NCBI RefSeq assembly: GCF_022213955.1
Contig: NZ_JAKNTW010000018.1
Coordinates: 186,001 to 250,000 of the forward strand
Length of the DNA: 64,000 nt
DNA from: Dolomitihabitans soli
GTDB taxonomy: Bacteria; Actinomycetota; Actinomycetes; Streptosporangiales; Streptosporangiaceae
Reading direction: 5' to 3'
Below the pieces are notes generated by a model, which was given only the letters and a program-made list of their open reading frames with translations, was not told where the DNA came from and made no database searches. This document shows positions 33,615-42,951 of this stretch, one piece after another. Positions within the stretch are counted from its first letter, which is position 1, and every line of letters begins with the position of its first letter. The position numbers and the translations under genes are program-made.

Positions 33615-35150
33615 TCAGCCGCCGGCGGGCCAGTACTCGTCGCGCAGCAGTCGTTTGTAGAGCTTGCCGGTCGGGTGGCGGGGCAGTTCGTCGCGGAAGT
33701 CGACCGACTTGGGGCACTTGTAGTGCGCGAGCCGGGCACGGCAGTGCTCGATCAGCTCGGCGGCGAGGGCGGGCCCCGCCTCTTCCGGGTCGGCCGCCTG
33801 CACGACGGCCTTGACCTGCTCGCCCATCTCCTCGTCCGGCACGCCGAAGACGGCCACGTCGGCGACCTTCGGATGGACGGCGAGCAGGTTCTCCGCCTCC
33901 TGGGGATAGATGTTCACCCCGCCTGAGATGATCATGTATGAGCGCCGGTCGGTGAGGTAGAGGAAACCCTCCTCGTCCAGGTGGCCGATGTCGCCGAGCG
34001 TGCTCCAGCCACGGCCCAGCGGGTCGCGGGACGCCCTGGTCTTCTCCGGGTCGCCGTGGTATTCGAAGGTGGGCGCCTCGGAGAAGTAGACCGTGCCGTG
34101 CTCACCGGGCGGCAGGTCGGCGCCCTCCTCGTCGCAGATGTGCACGGTGCCGAGCAACGGCCTGCCGACGGTTCCCTTGTGGGTGAGCCAGTCCTGCGGG
34201 CCGACATAGAGGAAGCCGTTGCCCTCGGTGCCCGCGTAGTACTCATGGATGATCGGGCCCCACCACTCGATCATCTGCTCCTTGGCCGGCACCGGGCACG
34301 GCGCGGCGGCGTGCACCGCGCACTCGAGGGACGACAGGTCGTAGGCCGCCCGGGTCGCGGCCGGCAGCTTGAGCATCTTGATGAACATGGTCGGCACCCA
34401 CTGGGAGTGGGTCACCCGGTACCGCTCGATCAGTGCGAGCGCCTGCTCGGGATCGAACCTCTCCATCACCACGATCGTGCCGCCGAGCCGCTGGAAGCTC
34501 ATGCAGTAGCGCAGCGGGGCCGCGTGGTAGAGCGGGGCGGGCGAGAGGTAGACGGAATCGGCCGACGGGGCGAAGAGGAACTCGATGAGCCGCAGCAACG
34601 TGCCCGGCTGGTCCATCGGCGCCAGGGACAACATGGGCTTGACCCCTTTGGGCCTGCCCGTCGTGCCCGAGGAGTAGAGCATGTCCATGCCCTGGCACTC
34701 GTCGTCGATGGGCGTCGTGGGATGGACGGCCACGGCCTTCTCGTAGGAGTCGAAACCGGGGGCGGTGCCGTCCAGCATCAGCCGCAGCCCGACCTTGGGG
34801 GTGTCGCCGGTGACCGAGGCGGCGACCTCCGCCAGCCGTACGGAGGAGATGAAGACCCGCGCCTCGCAGTTGTCGACGATGTAGGCCAGCTCGGCGGTCT
34901 GCAGCCGGGTGCTGATCGCGGTGTAGTAGAGGCCGGACCGGTGCGCCGCCCAGGCCACGACCAGGAACATCGGGTGGTTCTCCAGCATGAGGGCGATGTG
35001 GTCGCCCGGCTGCAGGCCCGCGGCCCGGAACAGGTGCGCGAGGCGGTTGGACTCCTCGTCCAGCTCGCGGTAGGTGACGATCCGCCCGGTCTCCGCCATG
35101 ATCACGGCTGGTTTGTCCGGCGTCTGTGCAGCGATCGCTCCCGGATGCAT
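33615..35150 (-). CDS. Fatty-acid--CoA ligase (acyl-CoA synthetase)
   Basis: 511-residue adenylate-forming enzyme. The P-loop is YSSGTTGRPKGVK near residue 160, the YYAGTEGNG motif (YxxTE type) is near residue 300, the hinge region SYMIISGGVNIYPQE follows, and the catalytic Lys lies in PTGKLYKRLL near the end. It activates fatty or related acids to CoA thioesters. The ATG at 35150 gives the usual MHPG start. A GTG at 35192 overlapping the upstream stop (GTGA) would add 14 residues and cannot be excluded. It is probably in one operon with the YbaK fusion gene. Confidence 0.9.
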   Translation of the reverse strand: MHPGAIAAQTPDKPAVIMAETGRIVTYRELDEESNRLAHLFRAAGLQPGDHIALMLENHPMFLVVAWAAHRSGLYYTAISTRLQTAELAYIVDNCEARVFISSVRLAEVAASVTGDTPKVGLRLMLDGTAPGFDSYEKAVAVHPTTPIDDECQGMDMLYSSGTTGRPKGVKPMLSLAPMDQPGTLLRLIEFLFAPSADSVYLSPAPLYHAAPLRYCMSFQRLGGTIVVMERFDPEQALALIERYRVTHSQWVPTMFIKMLKLPAATRAAYDLSSLECAVHAAAPCPVPAKEQMIEWWGPIIHEYYAGTEGNGFLYVGPQDWLTHKGTVGRPLLGTVHICDEEGADLPPGEHGTVYFSEAPTFEYHGDPEKTRASRDPLGRGWSTLGDIGHLDEEGFLYLTDRRSYMIISGGVNIYPQEAENLLAVHPKVADVAVFGVPDEEMGEQVKAVVQAADPEEAGPALAAELIEHCRARLAHYKCPKSVDFRDELPRHPTGKLYKRLLRDEYWPAGG

Positions 35151-35188
35151 ACAACCGAACGCTACTCGGTTAGGGGTCCGCTGAGAAG

Positions 35189-36316
35189 TCACCGGGCGGT
35201 GATCGCCGCCGTCGTCGCCCCGGTGACCAGGATCAGGTCCGCGGACGCCAGCTCCAACTCCAGGCCGTGCCTGCCGCTGGAGACGTACACGCTCACCGGC
35301 GCGGCGATCGAGGCGTCCACGACCACCGGGAGGTACGGCAGGGCGAGCGGGCTCATCACCTCGCTCGCCGTCGCCCAGCCCAGACGGCTCACCTCGCTCA
35401 GCGCGGCCAGCCTGGCGTCGTGCCCGCCGACGGCCTTGGCCAGGGCGGTCACGTCCACGTCGTGCCGTACGGGCAGCACCGCGACGACGGCGCGGTCGTC
35501 CACGCGGACGATCACCGCCTTGAGCACCCGCAGCGGGGCCACCCCGAGCTCGTCCGCGATGTCCCTGCGCGATCGCACGCTCGCCGGATCGTGCGCGTAG
35601 CGGTGCGGGGTGAACCGGATCCCGGATTTGCGCAGCGTCTTCATGGCGGGCGTCTCACGGACGACGACCCCGGACCTGACCGGCCGCCCCGTGCCGCCGC
35701 GGCGTCTGCGGAACTCCTCGTACCTGCCCGTGAAGACGTAGAGGTGGTCGAGCAGGGCCTCGGCGAGCGCGATCGCGTCCTCGGCGTCCTCGCGGACCAC
35801 CCGTCGCCCGCTCATGTGCGCGGCCTCGTTGCCGACCTCCCGCAGCTCCTCCGCCCAGTCGGCCAGCCTCCCCTCGATGACCCCGCGCTTGCGCAGCTCC
35901 CGCAGCCCGTGGAAGAGCGGGCCGCCGGCGACCCCATGGTCGGCGCACACGCCTTCGAGCAGCCGCCGCACGTTGACCAGCGCCATGGTGTACGCCCCCG
36001 CGCGCAGGCAGGCCGCCGCCTCCGCCAGTTCCCGCGTCAGCGGAGCCGGGATCGTCTCGGCCGGCGGGCGGCCGGTGACCGGCCACAGCACGCGGGCCCG
36101 ACGGGGCGGCTGCGTGTCGGGATCGACGTCGGGATCCGGCTCCGGGCCCTCGGGAGCGAGAAAGAGCACCTGGCCGCACAGCTGGCACACGGTCACCGCG
36201 AAGGACGCGAGGTCCGGCGGCAGGAAAGCCCGATGCGGCCCGTCGGGCTCGCGGGCGAGAGAGCGGCCTGCGCACCCCGGGCAATCGACATCGAATTTGG
36301 CCGCCCAGCGTCCCAC
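35189..36316 (-). CDS. DUF4145 - YbaK/EbsC fusion protein
   Basis: 375 residues with two recognisable parts. Residues 1-55 hold two CxxC pairs (CPGC, CQLC) like a zinc ribbon. Residues about 95-200 match DUF4145 (YTMALVNVRRLLEGVCADHG, ELREVGNEAAHM). From about residue 225 on is a YbaK aminoacyl-tRNA deacylase domain, with the substrate Lys in RVLKAVIVRV and the C-terminal ASADLILVTGA. YbaK proteins hydrolyse mischarged tRNAs such as Cys-tRNA(Pro). There is no stop between the parts. An internal ATG at 35644 could also give a free YbaK domain, but it lacks a good ribosome site. The function of the fusion is unknown. Confidence 0.8.
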   Translation of the reverse strand: MGRWAAKFDVDCPGCAGRSLAREPDGPHRAFLPPDLASFAVTVCQLCGQVLFLAPEGPEPDPDVDPDTQPPRRARVLWPVTGRPPAETIPAPLTRELAEAAACLRAGAYTMALVNVRRLLEGVCADHGVAGGPLFHGLRELRKRGVIEGRLADWAEELREVGNEAAHMSGRRVVREDAEDAIALAEALLDHLYVFTGRYEEFRRRRGGTGRPVRSGVVVRETPAMKTLRKSGIRFTPHRYAHDPASVRSRRDIADELGVAPLRVLKAVIVRVDDRAVVAVLPVRHDVDVTALAKAVGGHDARLAALSEVSRLGWATASEVMSPLALPYLPVVVDASIAAPVSVYVSSGRHGLELELASADLILVTGATTAAITAR

Positions 36317-36387
36317 AACCGGACGATAAATGAATCACCAAACGGCCTGCAAGGGCGTAACATCCAAGCCGGGGCGGGAGGGCGTGA

Positions 36388-39000
36388 ATGAGGAGCTGGC
36401 CGTTCGCCGGGCGAAGGAAAGAGCTCGATCATCTGGTCAGGCTGGCGCGTGACCACACGACCCGCGGAGTCGTGATCGTCGGGGCGGCCGGGGTCGGCAA
36501 GACCAGGCTCGCCGGGGAGGTTCTGCGGCAGTTCGCCCCCGACCGGTTCACCGTCCTCAGGATCAGGGCGACCCAGGCCGCGAGCGGCATCCCCAACGGG
36601 GCGCTGGCCGACCTGCTCCCCAGAGAGACGCCCCCCGGCAACTCGCTGCGATGGGCCGCGGAGGAGATCGTCGCCCGCGCCCGGGGCCTGCGGCTGGTTC
36701 TCGGGGTCGACGACGCGCACCTGCTCGACGGCCACTCGGCCGGCGTCGTGCACTCCCTGGTCGGCTCCGGGCGGGCCCGGATCGTGGCCACCGTGCGCAC
36801 CGGCGAACCGGCCCCCGACGGCGTGACCGCGCTCTGGCGCGACGACCTGGCCAGGCGGGCCGACATCGGCCCGCTCAGCGACGAGGACACCCGGGCTCTG
36901 CTGACGGCGGCGCTGCGCGGCGGCCCCGACGAGGCGACCGTGTTGCGGCTGCGCCGCGTGACCGAGGGCAACGCCCTCTTCCTGCACGAGATCGTCGTCT
37001 CCGCGCTCGACTCGGGAACGCTCCAGCTCGTGCGCGGCCTGTGGCAGCTCACCGGCGACACCCGGCTCGCGCCCCGCCTGGTGGACCTGATCCACGACCG
37101 GATCGGCACCCTGTCCACCCCGATGAAGGACGTGCTGGAGTACACCGCCTTCGCCGAACCCGTCGGCGCCCGCACGCTCAGCGTCCTGACCTCCGAGGAC
37201 GCCGTGCTGCGCGCCGAGGATCGCGGGCTGATCAAGGTGGTGGTCGAGCACCGGCGCGAGGTCGCCAGGCTCGGCCATCCGCTCTACGGCGAGGTGGCCC
37301 GCGAGCGCTGCCCGGAGCTGCGCCGGCGCCGGCGGCACTCCGACCTGGTCCGCGTCGCCGAGGCGACCGGGCTCCGCCGCCGGGAGGATCCGCTCCGCAC
37401 CACCGTCTGGCGGCTGGAGAGCGGGCTCGGCGCCGACCCGGAGCCGCTGCTCGCCGCCAGCCGCCTCGCCTGGTCGGCCCACGACTACCCGCTGGCCGTA
37501 CGGCTCGCGGAGGCCGGGGTCAGCGCGGGCGGCGGCACCGACGCGGCGATCATGCTGGCCAACCTGCTCGACTACGCGCAGCTCCCCGACCGGGCCCGTG
37601 CCGTGCTCGACGCGACCCCCGAGCCGCCGGACGAGGCGGCCCGCGCCCAGCTGGCCCTGGCCAGGGCCAGCAACCTGGCATGGGGGAAGAACCGGCTGGC
37701 CGACGCGATGCGGCTGCTCGACAGCACCGAGGCCACGCTGCTCGGCCACGAGCAGCGCGGCGAGATCGCGGTGCGCAGACTCGGGCTCGCCGCCTCGGCG
37801 GCCGATCCGCGCGGCGCGCTCACCCTCAGCGCGCCGCTGCTCGCCGGGCCGCTCAGCCCCGCGCTGCGCGCCCAGACGCTCAACGCGCACGCGCTCGCCC
37901 TGTGCTACGCGGGCCGTACGACGGAGTCACTGGCCTGTGTCGGCGAGGCGCTGGCCGACCTCGGCTCCTGGCGCGACACGATCCCCGCGATCGTCTCGCC
38001 GCTGCACTCCACCTGGGCGCTGTGCGGCTTCTTCACCGGCGAGCTGGCCGTCATGGACGAGGCGATCGCCTCCATGGCCGAGGCCGTGTCCGGGCAGCGC
38101 GGCTGGTCACGGGGTGAGGGCAGCCTCGCCCTAGCCAGGGGGCACGCGGCCACCCTCCGCGGCGACCTCGACGCGGCGCTCGGCGTGCTGCACTCCCCCG
38201 CCCACCACGAGACCGCGCTGACCGTCGGCGGCTGCCTGGGCGCCTACGCGAACGCCCAGGCGTTGTGCGGCGACGGCCGGGCCGCGCTGGAGACCCTCGA
38301 CGCCGCGCTGGCCCGCAACCGGGCGAGCTGGACCGCCTTCACCCGCTGGGTCGCGCTCACCCGCGTGTGGATCGCCGCCGCCGGCGAGACGAGCACGGCC
38401 GCCGGCCTCGCGGTTCAGGTCGCCGGAGACTGCCGCACGGCGGGCCTGCCGGGATTCGAGTTCGTCGCGCTGCACGACGCCGTCCGCCTCGGCCACGCCC
38501 AGCCCGCCGCCGACCGCCTCGCCGAACTGGCCGCCGAGCACGAGGGGCCGAGGGTACGGCTGGCCGCGGCCCACGCGCGGGCGCTCGCCGACGGCGACGG
38601 CCCCGCACTCCTCACGGTGGCAGGCGACTTCGAGCGCCTCGGCCTGCTGCTGCACGCGGCCGAGGCCGCCGCCCAGGCCGCGGCCACGCTGCACAAGGCC
38701 GACTCCGGCCGTACGGCACGGCGGGCCGCAGCCGAGGCGTGGTCGCTGGCCGGCCGGTGCCCGCGCGCCCGCACCCCCGCGCTCCGCCTGCTCGCCGCGC
38801 CCGACCTCACCGAACGCGAACTGGAGGTGGCCCAGCTCGGCGCGGCCGGCCGCAGCCACCGCGAGATCGCCGAGCGGCTGCACATCTCCATGCGGACCGC
38901 GCAGAACCATCGCAACCAGGTCTACCAGAAGCTCGGCGTGAACAGCGCGGCCGAACTCGCCGGCATCTTCGGCAGGTTCGACGGCGCACCACCCGGCTGA
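36388..39000 (+). CDS. Large ATP-binding LuxR-family (LAL) regulator
   Basis: 870 residues. The N-terminal STAND-type ATPase has Walker A GAAGVGKT near residue 34 and Walker B LVLGVDDAH. A long TPR-like helical middle follows, and a C-terminal LuxR helix-turn-helix (LTERELEVAQLGAAGRSHRE, MRTAQNHRNQVYQKLGV). LAL regulators bind a ligand, switch with ATP and activate promoters, often for catabolism or antibiotics. GGGAGGG lies 7 bases before the ATG. It stands alone, divergent from the YbaK fusion gene, so its target is not evident. Confidence 0.9.
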   Translation: MRSWPFAGRRKELDHLVRLARDHTTRGVVIVGAAGVGKTRLAGEVLRQFAPDRFTVLRIRATQAASGIPNGALADLLPRETPPGNSLRWAAEEIVARARGLRLVLGVDDAHLLDGHSAGVVHSLVGSGRARIVATVRTGEPAPDGVTALWRDDLARRADIGPLSDEDTRALLTAALRGGPDEATVLRLRRVTEGNALFLHEIVVSALDSGTLQLVRGLWQLTGDTRLAPRLVDLIHDRIGTLSTPMKDVLEYTAFAEPVGARTLSVLTSEDAVLRAEDRGLIKVVVEHRREVARLGHPLYGEVARERCPELRRRRRHSDLVRVAEATGLRRREDPLRTTVWRLESGLGADPEPLLAASRLAWSAHDYPLAVRLAEAGVSAGGGTDAAIMLANLLDYAQLPDRARAVLDATPEPPDEAARAQLALARASNLAWGKNRLADAMRLLDSTEATLLGHEQRGEIAVRRLGLAASAADPRGALTLSAPLLAGPLSPALRAQTLNAHALALCYAGRTTESLACVGEALADLGSWRDTIPAIVSPLHSTWALCGFFTGELAVMDEAIASMAEAVSGQRGWSRGEGSLALARGHAATLRGDLDAALGVLHSPAHHETALTVGGCLGAYANAQALCGDGRAALETLDAALARNRASWTAFTRWVALTRVWIAAAGETSTAAGLAVQVAGDCRTAGLPGFEFVALHDAVRLGHAQPAADRLAELAAEHEGPRVRLAAAHARALADGDGPALLTVAGDFERLGLLLHAAEAAAQAAATLHKADSGRTARRAAAEAWSLAGRCPRARTPALRLLAAPDLTERELEVAQLGAAGRSHREIAERLHISMRTAQNHRNQVYQKLGVNSAAELAGIFGRFDGAPPG

Positions 39001-39113
39001 TTTCGGGCCGGGACATGTGGATGACCAAGCCGATCGATGAAGCCGGCCGGTCGACCGGGAAGCCGGTCCGGGAGCCGCGTCCCGCCGGATCGAAGAAGGT
39101 GATCACACGGCGA

Positions 39114-39143
39114 GGCCGCCGATCCCCTGGAGGATCGGCGGCC
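39114..39143. terminator. Convergent hairpin terminator
   Basis: Perfect 12-bp arms (GGCCGCCGATCC at 39114-39125 and its complement at 39132-39143) with a 6-base loop. It lies between the LAL regulator and the convergent secreted-protein gene. Confidence 0.85.
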
Positions 39144-39165
39144 CGGGCGAGAGTGCCGTGCGCTG

Positions 39166-39759
39166 TCAGGCGGCGCTGTAGATGGTGTTCCAGCCACCGA
39201 ACCTGCTGGTCGGGCGGTGGCTGTTGCCACGGCTGACCTGGACCTGGATGCGCTCGGCGTCGGTGCCGCTGAACGAGTGGTCGACGGGCCGGCGCTGGCA
39301 GTTCTTGAACGACTCGAAGTCGACGGAGCCGTCGAACTTCACGACCTTGAAGGTCTCCCAGGAGCAACGGGAGCGCGAGCTGCCCCATGCCTTCTTGTTG
39401 TAGAGGGTGCTGTCGACGGTGAAGTGGTCGGTCTCGACCCACTTGAACTTCCGCACCGTGTGGGTCTTCCTGACCGGCTTGCAGATCTTCTTACCGTTCT
39501 TCCACCAGCACTTCTTCTCCCACTTCACGTACTTCTTCGTGTACCACTTCTTGTGCCGCTTCTCCTCGACCGAGACCTCGCCGTTGGCCTTGGCCCGGTG
39601 GTCGGCGGAGTAGTAGGAGCCCCACGAGGTGGTGGTGGGGTCGGTGAGAGCCTGGGCTGAGGCCGAGACCGTCGTGTCGGCGCTCGCGGCGACCGGGGCT
39701 GCCACAGCGAGCGCGGTGGCCGCCGCGACGCCGAGCAGGATTCGAGTGGCGAATCGCAT
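39166..39759 (-). CDS. Lysine- and tryptophan-rich secreted protein, unknown
   Basis: 197 residues. A clear Sec signal peptide ends at ASA near residue 27. The mature protein is very basic between residues 60 and 110, with repeated KKW/KWE/KKCWW patterns, and has four Cys (CWW, ICK, RCSW, NCQRR) that could form two disulfides. I recognise no family. A small secreted basic protein could bind wall polymers, nucleic acid or another bacterium's surface, but that is speculation. AGGAG lies 8 bases before the ATG, and TATTAA at about 39805-39810 (minus strand) is a likely -10. Confidence 0.8.
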   Translation of the reverse strand: MRFATRILLGVAAATALAVAAPVAASADTTVSASAQALTDPTTTSWGSYYSADHRAKANGEVSVEEKRHKKWYTKKYVKWEKKCWWKNGKKICKPVRKTHTVRKFKWVETDHFTVDSTLYNKKAWGSSRSRCSWETFKVVKFDGSVDFESFKNCQRRPVDHSFSGTDAERIQVQVSRGNSHRPTSRFGGWNTIYSAA

Positions 39760-39958
39760 CGTGCTTCTCCTCGGGACTGAATTCTGAGGGTGTGTGCTGC
39801 CCCCTTAATACGCCCGGCGGATTGACATTCGCTTTCGGTTCACTTGAATTCCACTGACCTGCGGTGAGACGAGTGCTTTCCTGCACAAGGAAGCCCACCT
39901 GTAACTCAGGCCACCTCGGTCACAAACTCAACCCCGCGCTCGGAGACCGACCCCGTCA

Positions 39959-40162
39959 TTACACGTCGTTGAACTCGCCCGCCCGCACGCCGCCCAGGAA
40001 TGCGCGCCACTCGGCGGGGGTGAAGATGAGAGCAGGCCCATCAGGGTCTTTACTGTCCCGGACGGCGATGATTCCCGGCAGATTGGAGGCCACTTCCACG
40101 CACGTTCCTCCATCACCACTGGACAGGGAGGACTTACGCCATTCTGCGCCACTCAGGTCCAT
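39959..40162 (-). CDS. DUF397 small protein
   Basis: 67-residue DUF397 protein (AEWRKSSLSSGDGGTCVEVA, IAVRDSKDPDGPAL, FTPAEWRAFLGGVRAGEF). These short proteins are encoded beside XRE regulators with DUF5753 domains and form developmental or secondary-metabolism switches in actinomycetes, perhaps as regulator ligands. Here it overlaps the XRE gene by 10 bases, so the pair is co-translated. Confidence 0.92.
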   Translation of the reverse strand: MDLSGAEWRKSSLSSGDGGTCVEVASNLPGIIAVRDSKDPDGPALIFTPAEWRAFLGGVRAGEFNDV

Positions 40163-41007
40163 TTAGCCATCACTTCCCTGATCATGCCCAGCGAAAGACT
40201 CCGCGGAAACGCCGCAGCTCGCAGAGCGTCATAGCGTCCGACAAGTGCCGTCATGATCTCACGATCTGCCACGGTGAGTCCACGAGGAACGCTTTCGACG
40301 TACACACTGCAAGGCGCGCCTCGGAGTTCGGCGATTGTGAAGGATGCCTGGAGACCTACTGCGGACCAGGCCGCGTACGGAAGAACCTGAATGGTCACCC
40401 GTGGGTGCTTGGCGATCTCCAGCAGGTGCTGTAGCTGCTCCCGCATCACGTCTGCGTCACCCAATGGGCGATGGAGAACGCCCTCGTCCACGAGGCTCCA
40501 GATCATGGGCCCTTTGTCACGAGACAGGATCCCCTGACGATGCATACGGTGAGCGACGCGCTGTTCCACCAGTTCGGGGGTGATTCCCGGCTCATCCTCG
40601 AATATTCGGGTCGCATAGGACTTCGTCTGGAATAGTCCGGGGACGAGAAGGGGATCCCAGATCTGCAATGCCGACGCCTGTTCCTCCAGTGCCATGAAGT
40701 CGCGGAAATGCGCGGGAGCCGTCTCCCATCTCGTCCTTTTCCACAGGACGCTGAACACGTCTTCTAGCTTGAAGGCTTTGTCGCAGGCGGCGGCGAACCG
40801 CTGGTCTGGCTTTCGTTTGAGGGTCTCCACCATGCCCACCGAGCTCACCGACACCGTGAGCCTGCGGGCCAGCTGCGACTGAGTCCAGCCCGCCTGGAGT
40901 CGGTGTTCGCGCAGCTCATACGCGAAGCGTGCATATGGAGATTCGTCCGGATTTATCTCGATAGGGTTGGGCACGTCGCGCACTCCCGTCGTCTCACGGA
41001 ATCCCAC
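40153..41007 (-). CDS. XRE-family regulator with DUF5753 domain
   Basis: 284 residues from the ATG at 41007, or 273 from the GTG at 40974, which has GGGAG 8 bases upstream. Helix-turn-helix residues are about 35-75 (GWTQSQLARRLTVSVSSVGM). The C-terminal DUF5753 domain includes IWDPLLVPGLFQTKSYA and VTIQVLPYAAW. WhiJ-like proteins of this type repress development genes with their DUF397 partner. It is divergent from an anti-sigma-like ATPase gene, completing the common three-gene module. Confidence 0.9.
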   Translation of the reverse strand: MGFRETTGVRDVPNPIEINPDESPYARFAYELREHRLQAGWTQSQLARRLTVSVSSVGMVETLKRKPDQRFAAACDKAFKLEDVFSVLWKRTRWETAPAHFRDFMALEEQASALQIWDPLLVPGLFQTKSYATRIFEDEPGITPELVEQRVAHRMHRQGILSRDKGPMIWSLVDEGVLHRPLGDADVMREQLQHLLEIAKHPRVTIQVLPYAAWSAVGLQASFTIAELRGAPCSVYVESVPRGLTVADREIMTALVGRYDALRAAAFPRSLSLGMIREVMAKWT

Positions 41008-41290
41008 CTCACAGAATCACGGTGTCGATATAAGTGTGATGACAGCGTGAGACTATTTCTCGCCCCAAACTACTCCGCCACCGGCACGCTGGAACAGCGA
41101 ATTCATTATCAGGTGGGGACGGTGACACCGAACGGCACCCTCTTGACTCGCTCGAACCTATCGGCGAGTGTCCATGCGGCCTTCCGGCGGATCGCGGCAT
41201 GGCGACAATAGGGATATTTCATCATCGAACCCCCAAAAGGCGCGGCTGGGAATCCCGTCAGCCGTGCTCCCAGTCAGGAGTTGGTGTTCG

Positions 41291-41776
41291 ATGGCCGGTG
41301 TCGTGGCGCGGACGAGTCACCTCGATCTCAACGCGCATCCGTCGGCGGCGTCCCACGCCCGCGCGCATGTGCGCGCCACATTGACACGCTGGCGACGTGC
41401 CGAGCTGATCGACACGGCCGAGCTGCTGGCCGGCGAGTTGGTCGCCAACGCGGTCAAGGCGTCGGGCGGCCTGCTCCGCACCGAGGAGGAGGCCCGTCTC
41501 TCGGCGGTCCACGTCTCGATCAACCTCTACCGGCAGGGCTCCGGCGTCGTGCTGGAGGTGTGGGACGCCGACCGGACCCCGCCCGTGCGGCGCGACCCGG
41601 CACCCGACGACGAGGGCGGGCGCGGCCTGCTGCTCGTCGAGCTGATGTGCCAGAGGTGGGGATTCCGGTGGCCGATCAGCGGCGGCAAGGTCGTCTGGTG
41701 CCTCGTCGGCGAACCACAACCCACCGGAGGGGCCGCAGGCGATCACCCTGAAGGCCGGCGAACTTCGGGGCGCTGA
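41291..41776 (+). CDS. Anti-sigma-factor-like ATP-binding protein (HATPase)
   Basis: 161 residues of the SpoIIAB/RsbW-like kinase fold. The N box is ELLAGELVANAVKAS and the G boxes are LEVWDADRTPP and EGGRGLLLVELM. A C-terminal Gly-rich tail ends at GRRTSGR. These small ATPases bind a partner or sigma factor and are usually paired with DUF397/XRE genes, as here (divergent, 283 bases apart). The ATG at 41291 is chosen because homology begins just after it; AGGAG lies about 12 bases upstream. Confidence 0.85.
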   Translation: MAGVVARTSHLDLNAHPSAASHARAHVRATLTRWRRAELIDTAELLAGELVANAVKASGGLLRTEEEARLSAVHVSINLYRQGSGVVLEVWDADRTPPVRRDPAPDDEGGRGLLLVELMCQRWGFRWPISGGKVVWCLVGEPQPTGGAAGDHPEGRRTSGR

Positions 41777-41801
41777 ACCGATCCCGAGTCGCCCTCCGGG
41801 A

Positions 41802-42932
41802 TCAGCGGGCGTACGGGTCGCGGAGCGGGACGATTCTGGCACTGAAGTCCGCCTTGATCTCCTGGATCTTCGGCCCCCGCCCGTAGAAGCGCCCCTTCGT
41901 CTCGCCGTACGGCGTGAGCCATCCGGCGGCCGTCAGCTCGCGCAGGTCGCGTGCGGCCTGCCCGGCGCTCAGACCCTCGTCGGCCTGGTACATCCCGCGT
42001 CGCAGCCGGCGGGTGGTGAAGATCTGGTAGAGGGCGGAGACGCACCGGGTGTGCATCCCCTCGGCGTCGACGAGCTGCTCAAGCAGCATCCACACCTCGG
42101 CCGCCTCCGCCAGCCGCCGCCGCACCCGCTGCGCCTGCATGTGGTGGCACCGCAGGCAGAACCGCACCCATGACAAGGTGTCGTCGTGAGGGCTCCACGA
42201 TCCGTCCTGCACCTGCCTCAGCGCACGGTAGTAGTCGACGGTGTTCTCATCGACACCGAGCCACTCCTCGATAGAGCAGAACTCGGGCGTGGTGATCTGG
42301 TCCCGGCCGAGCACCAGCGTTTGCAGCGCGCGGGACATCCGCCCGTTGCCGTCGCGCCATGGATGGATCGCGACAAGGTTGAAGTGGGCCATGGCCGCGC
42401 GCACATAGCTCGGCGCACCGAGGTCGCCGTCGTCGAGCCACGCGACCAGCTCGTCCATCAGCCCGGCCACGTCGTCCGCGTCGGGCCCCTCGTAGACCAC
42501 TTCTCCGGTCACCGCGTTGCGCACGTAGATGCCGCCCGGCCGGACGATTCCCGGGGACTTGTCGACGTGGTGCCCGATGACCATGAAGTTCAGCGCGTGC
42601 AGCAGGCCCGCGTCGAAGGAGAAGATCTTCGCCTTGGAGAGCAGCCGGATGTAGGTGAGGGCCTGCTGGTAGCCCGCGATCTCCTTCGCGACTCCGGAGG
42701 AGACCTCCAGCGGCTCCTCGCCCGACATGATCGACTCGATGTCCTCGACGCTGGCCCGGTAGCCCTCGATCGAGTTCGACCCCTGGATGGCGCGGGCGGT
42801 GAGCTGCCGCCTGAGCAGGCCGTCCCAGCGATGCGGCTCGGCGAGCCGGTACTTCAGATCGCGGCGCATCTCCTCGATCTCGCCGAGCACGCTCTGGTCG
42901 GTCGGCTCCAGGGCAGGCGTTCCGTACAACAT
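41802..42932 (-). CDS. Fic-domain protein (probable AMP-transferase), self-inhibited class
   Basis: About 376 residues. The Fic active site HPWRDGNGRMSR lies near residue 190 and transfers AMP (or another nucleotide part) to a hydroxyl of a target protein. An inhibitory helix SNSIEG near residue 50, matching (S/T)xxxE(G/N), precedes it, so this is a class II Fic that blocks its own site in cis. The C-terminal third looks like a winged helix. The ATG at 42932 is preferred; the ATG at 42959 lies inside an operator palindrome. No antitoxin gene is adjacent, as expected for class II. Confidence 0.9.
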   Translation of the reverse strand: MLYGTPALEPTDQSVLGEIEEMRRDLKYRLAEPHRWDGLLRRQLTARAIQGSNSIEGYRASVEDIESIMSGEEPLEVSSGVAKEIAGYQQALTYIRLLSKAKIFSFDAGLLHALNFMVIGHHVDKSPGIVRPGGIYVRNAVTGEVVYEGPDADDVAGLMDELVAWLDDGDLGAPSYVRAAMAHFNLVAIHPWRDGNGRMSRALQTLVLGRDQITTPEFCSIEEWLGVDENTVDYYRALRQVQDGSWSPHDDTLSWVRFCLRCHHMQAQRVRRRLAEAAEVWMLLEQLVDAEGMHTRCVSALYQIFTTRRLRRGMYQADEGLSAGQAARDLRELTAAGWLTPYGETKGRFYGRGPKIQEIKADFSARIVPLRDPYAR

Positions 42933-42951
42933 GCCTTCATGACAGCATCTT

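Noticed and set aside
41802-42932. Fic plus a neighbour as a toxin-antitoxin pair
   Set aside because: The inhibitory motif is inside the Fic protein itself, and no small antitoxin gene overlaps it. The adjacent ATPase is a different family.
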